A DNA stretch of 7,537 nt, from positions 1 through 7,537 of the forward strand of contig JAAYUH010000055.1 of the NCBI GenBank assembly GCA_012517755.1, in the 5' to 3' direction. The position numbers were made by a program, and so were the translations under genes. This DNA comes from a bacterium (GTDB lineage: Bacteria > Caldisericota > Caldisericia > B22-G15). A model generated the notes under the pieces. The model was not told where the DNA came from and searched no databases. It saw only the letters and a list, made by a program, of their open reading frames with translations. Shown here one piece after another: positions 5,874 through 7,537 of the stretch; the stretch's first letter is position 1, and the number at the start of each line of letters is the position of its first letter.

Positions 5874-6462
5874 GAGTTTAGAAAAAGTTATAGAAAACTT
5901 AACAAAACTTCCTGGAATAGGGCCAAAAAGCGCAGAAAGAATAGCTCACTTTATATTAAGAATGGATGATAATGAATTAAATGATTTGATAGAATCAATA
6001 AAAAATTTAAGGAAAAAAATAAAATATTGCAAAATTTGTTTTAATTTAACAGAAAGTGAAGATATTTGTGAAATTTGTAAGAATCCATTGAGAGATAAAT
6101 CAACAATTTTAGTTGTTGAAGAAATAAAAGATTTAATAAGAATCGAGACTCTTGGCTATTACAGTGGAGTTTATCATGTTCTTGGTGGACATATATCAAC
6201 TTCTGGCAAGATTGGTATTAATGATTTAACAATAAATGAACTTGAACAAAGAGTTAAAAGTGGAGATATAAAAGAGGTTATCTTTGCTCTGTCCCCACAG
6301 TGGGAAGGAGATATGACAAAGGAGTATATTAAAAAAATTTTGAAAAAATATAACATAAAAATCACCTCACTCGCAAGAGGAATTTCAGGATCAACATATC
6401 TTGAAGCAATTGATGATTCATCTTTATTACAAGCCTTAGAGGATAGAAAAGAAGAAATATAA
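5863..6462 (+). CDS. recR: Recombination mediator protein RecR
   Basis: RecR, with RecO and RecF, loads RecA on gapped DNA during recombinational repair. The 199-residue length is standard. Residues 7-30 hold the helix-hairpin-helix region LTKLPGIGPKSAERIA, a C4 zinc finger uses Cys56, Cys59, Cys69 and Cys72, and the Toprim domain runs from about 80 to 175 with VVEE at 84-87 and EGD at 148-150. GYYSGVYHVLGGHIS (98-112) and the C-terminal LLQALEDR (188-195) are RecR signatures. The loop usually read as SPNVEGDTT is SPQWEGDMT here, a mild variation. The ATG is preceded by AAAGGTG at 5852-5858 within the mrp end, and the two genes overlap by 11 nt. recR often follows dnaX and yaaB; here it follows mrp and precedes dnaA. 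Confidence 0.98.
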   Translation: MYPKSLEKVIENLTKLPGIGPKSAERIAHFILRMDDNELNDLIESIKNLRKKIKYCKICFNLTESEDICEICKNPLRDKSTILVVEEIKDLIRIETLGYYSGVYHVLGGHISTSGKIGINDLTINELEQRVKSGDIKEVIFALSPQWEGDMTKEYIKKILKKYNIKITSLARGISGSTYLEAIDDSSLLQALEDRKEEI

Positions 6463-6481
6463 TTTGAAAAACTAAAAATTT

Positions 6482-6505
6482 AACAAAAGATTTTTGTTTT
6501 ATTTT
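6482..6505 (+). terminator. Weak candidate terminator after recR
   Basis: AACAAAA (6482-6488) and TTTTGTT (6492-6498) make a 7-bp stem with a 3-nt loop, followed by TTATTTTA. It lies 20 nt after the recR stop, the expected place. The stem has only one G-C pair, so it would be unstable; treat it as a possibility only. Confidence 0.3.
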
Positions 6506-6530
6506 ATATAATGAAGATTTTTAAATGATA

Positions 6531-6559
6531 TTGAAAAAGAGAAATATATTTAATATACT
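6531..6559 (+). promoter_or_regulatory. dnaA promoter
   Basis: TTGAAA (6531-6536) and TATACT (6554-6559) are separated by 17 bp, a near-consensus sigma70-type promoter. A start near 6566 would give a leader of about 94 nt that includes all four DnaA-box-like sites. This arrangement suggests repression of dnaA by its own product. Confidence 0.6.
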
Positions 6560-6579
6560 TGTAAAGTCAATAATTTTTA

Positions 6580-6588
6580 TGTGGAAAA
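6580..6588 (-). promoter_or_regulatory. DnaA-box-like 9-mer 1
   Basis: TTTTCCACA on the minus strand differs from TTATCCACA only at position 3. It lies about 14 bp downstream of the predicted dnaA start point. Confidence 0.55.
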
Positions 6589-6619
6589 CTTTGAAAATAA
6601 ATTGAAAAGTTTGAAAGAG

Positions 6620-6628
6620 TTTTCCACA
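6620..6628 (+). promoter_or_regulatory. DnaA-box-like 9-mer 2
   Basis: TTTTCCACA on the plus strand, identical to box 1 but inverted. With box 3 it forms an 8-bp perfect inverted repeat (TTTCCACA/TGTGGAAA) around a 6-nt spacer. Confidence 0.6.
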
Positions 6629-6634
6629 GGTAAT

Positions 6635-6643
6635 TGTGGAAAG
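6635..6643 (-). promoter_or_regulatory. DnaA-box-like 9-mer 3
   Basis: CTTTCCACA on the minus strand, two differences from TTATCCACA, directly abutting box 4 with no spacer. Confidence 0.45.
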
Positions 6644-6652
6644 TGTGGAAAA
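6644..6652 (-). promoter_or_regulatory. DnaA-box-like 9-mer 4
   Basis: TTTTCCACA on the minus strand, in tandem with box 3 and ending 7 bp before the dnaA ATG, close enough to interfere with ribosome or polymerase passage when occupied. Confidence 0.55.
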
Positions 6653-6659
6653 AAAGAAG

Positions 6660-7537
6660 ATGAGTGAAATTTGGAAAAAAACCTTATCAGTAATCAAAGA
6701 CTATCTATCTACACCATCTTATGAGACATGGTTTAAGAGTACAAAAGTAGTTAAAGAAGATGAAAATTCATTAAAAATAGGTGTTATATCTGAATTTGCA
6801 AGAGATTGGCTTAGAAGTAATTATCTCCCATTAATAAAGGAAATTTTAAAAGCTGTAACTGGAAAAGATATGGAAGTAGAATTTACTTTACTTGAAAAAG
6901 AAGAAAATGAGTTAGTTGAAGAAAAAGAATTTAAAAATAAAAATATACATGGTTTAAATGAAAATTATACATTCGAAAATTTTGTAGTTGGAGAAAGTAA
7001 CAAACTTGCTCATGCTGCAAGTTTAGCTGTTTCTAAAAATCCTGGAAGATCATATAATCCACTTTTTATTTACGGAGGTGTAGGTTTAGGAAAAACCCAT
7101 CTCATTCAGGCAATTGGACACTATATTATTGATACAAAACCAAATTTAAAATTGACATATATAACAAGTGAAGTTTTTACAAATGAAGTTATAAATTCAA
7201 TACAAAAAAATAGAATGAATGAATTTCATGAAAAATATAGAAATGTCGATTGCTTATTAATTGATGATATACAATTTCTTGCTGGTAAGGAAAGAACACA
7301 GGAAGAGTTTTTCCATACTTTTAACACCCTTCACAACAATTACAAACAGATAGTGATAACAAGTGATAGAGTCCCAAAAGAGATACCAACCCTTGAAGAC
7401 AGATTGAGAAGTAGATTTGAGTGGGGTCTTATGGTTGATATTGCTCCACCAGATTTTGAAACAAGGGTTGCAATATTAAAAAAGAAGGCAGAGAAAGAGA
7501 AAATCTTTGTTCCAAATGAAGTATTTGATTTTATAGC
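6660..7537 (+). CDS. dnaA: Chromosomal replication initiator DnaA (5' part, cut by window edge)
   Basis: DnaA binds DnaA boxes at oriC, melts the origin and recruits the helicase. The frame is open for 292 full codons and continues past the window. Domain I covers about residues 1-75 (SYETWFKS at 20-27 is typical), an acidic Glu/Lys-rich linker follows at 76-100, and the AAA+ domain begins at NYTFENFVVGESN (102-114). Walker A is GGVGLGKTH (139-147, Lys145), Walker B is LLIDDIQF (199-206), sensor I is ITSDR (233-237), and RLRSRFEWGL (248-257) carries the expected arginine finger Arg252. The sensor II region and the DNA-binding domain IV are off the edge. ATG at 6660 fits the family N-terminus; the Shine-Dalgarno sequence is weak (purine-rich AAAGAAG). 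An in-frame GTG at 6645 would add five residues but lies inside a DnaA box. The gene is preceded by its own promoter and DnaA-box cluster. Confidence 0.98.
   Translation, partial: MSEIWKKTLSVIKDYLSTPSYETWFKSTKVVKEDENSLKIGVISEFARDWLRSNYLPLIKEILKAVTGKDMEVEFTLLEKEENELVEEKEFKNKNIHGLNENYTFENFVVGESNKLAHAASLAVSKNPGRSYNPLFIYGGVGLGKTHLIQAIGHYIIDTKPNLKLTYITSEVFTNEVINSIQKNRMNEFHEKYRNVDCLLIDDIQFLAGKERTQEEFFHTFNTLHNNYKQIVITSDRVPKEIPTLEDRLRSRFEWGLMVDIAPPDFETRVAILKKKAEKEKIFVPNEVFDFI

Larger units (their letters stand above)
6463..6659. other. Candidate replication origin (oriC) upstream of dnaA
   Basis: This 197-bp non-coding stretch between recR and dnaA is very AT-rich and contains four 9-mers one base or two from the TTATCCACA DnaA box: minus-strand TTTTCCACA at 6580-6588, plus-strand TTTTCCACA at 6620-6628, minus-strand CTTTCCACA at 6635-6643 and minus-strand TTTTCCACA at 6644-6652. 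The last two abut. Three TTGAAA motifs (6591, 6602, 6611) fill the gap between the first two boxes. The AT-rich part at 6497-6580 could be the unwinding element. Placement next to dnaA is the usual one for bacterial oriC. The cluster could instead serve only dnaA autoregulation, and boxes may continue beyond dnaA outside the window. Confidence 0.6.

Noticed and set aside
6174..6365. Minus-strand open frame of 63 codons
   Set aside because: Antisense to the recR Toprim domain with no support of its own.
6645..6659. Alternative GTG start of dnaA
   Set aside because: It would add only Val-Glu-Lys-Lys-Lys, lies within a DnaA-box-like site, and the ATG gives the usual family N-terminus.

Overview
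The window is AT-rich bacterial DNA (clearly below 35% G+C by eye) made almost entirely of conserved housekeeping genes. AGA arginine codons, strong AGGAGG ribosome binding sites, Lys/Glu/Ile-rich proteins and two consecutive TTG start codons suggest a low-GC, possibly anaerobic or thermophilic, deep-branching bacterium. No gene here allows a firm phylum assignment.

Positions 1-448 hold no credible gene. They carry a cluster of degenerate palindromic repeats of the 'TTGTCATTCCC..GGGAATCCAG' kind, including two hairpins with GAAA tetraloops and a 37-bp imperfect direct repeat. Positions 449-3282 are a compact minus-strand operon read in the order rplS (ribosomal protein L19), lepB (signal peptidase I), rnhB (ribonuclease HII), then a 414-residue protein of the L-fucose/L-arabinose isomerase-like family. 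All three junctions overlap, by 4, 29 and 1 nt, so translational coupling is expected.

Positions 3283-3433 are a divergent promoter region. An extended -10 promoter serves rplS, and a TTGACA promoter serves the rightward MATE transporter gene. Two perfect palindromes, both centred on GATATC, sit at and between these promoters. Rightward, a MATE-family exporter, an Mrp/ApbC-type Fe-S carrier ATPase (mrp) and recR form a second tight cluster.

Positions 6463-6659 are a non-coding, AT-rich region with four TTTTCCACA-type DnaA boxes, three spaced TTGAAA motifs and a good sigma70-type promoter. It is a candidate replication origin and an autoregulated dnaA promoter. dnaA starts at 6660 and runs off the right edge after 292 complete codons, within its AAA+ domain.

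No prophage, CRISPR array, rRNA, tRNA or overtly novel multi-gene system is visible. The points most worth a second look are the paired GATATC palindromes, the candidate oriC downstream of mrp-recR, the missing second cysteine of the Mrp Fe-S motif, and the sugar-isomerase-like gene fused by overlap to a translation/secretion/replication operon.
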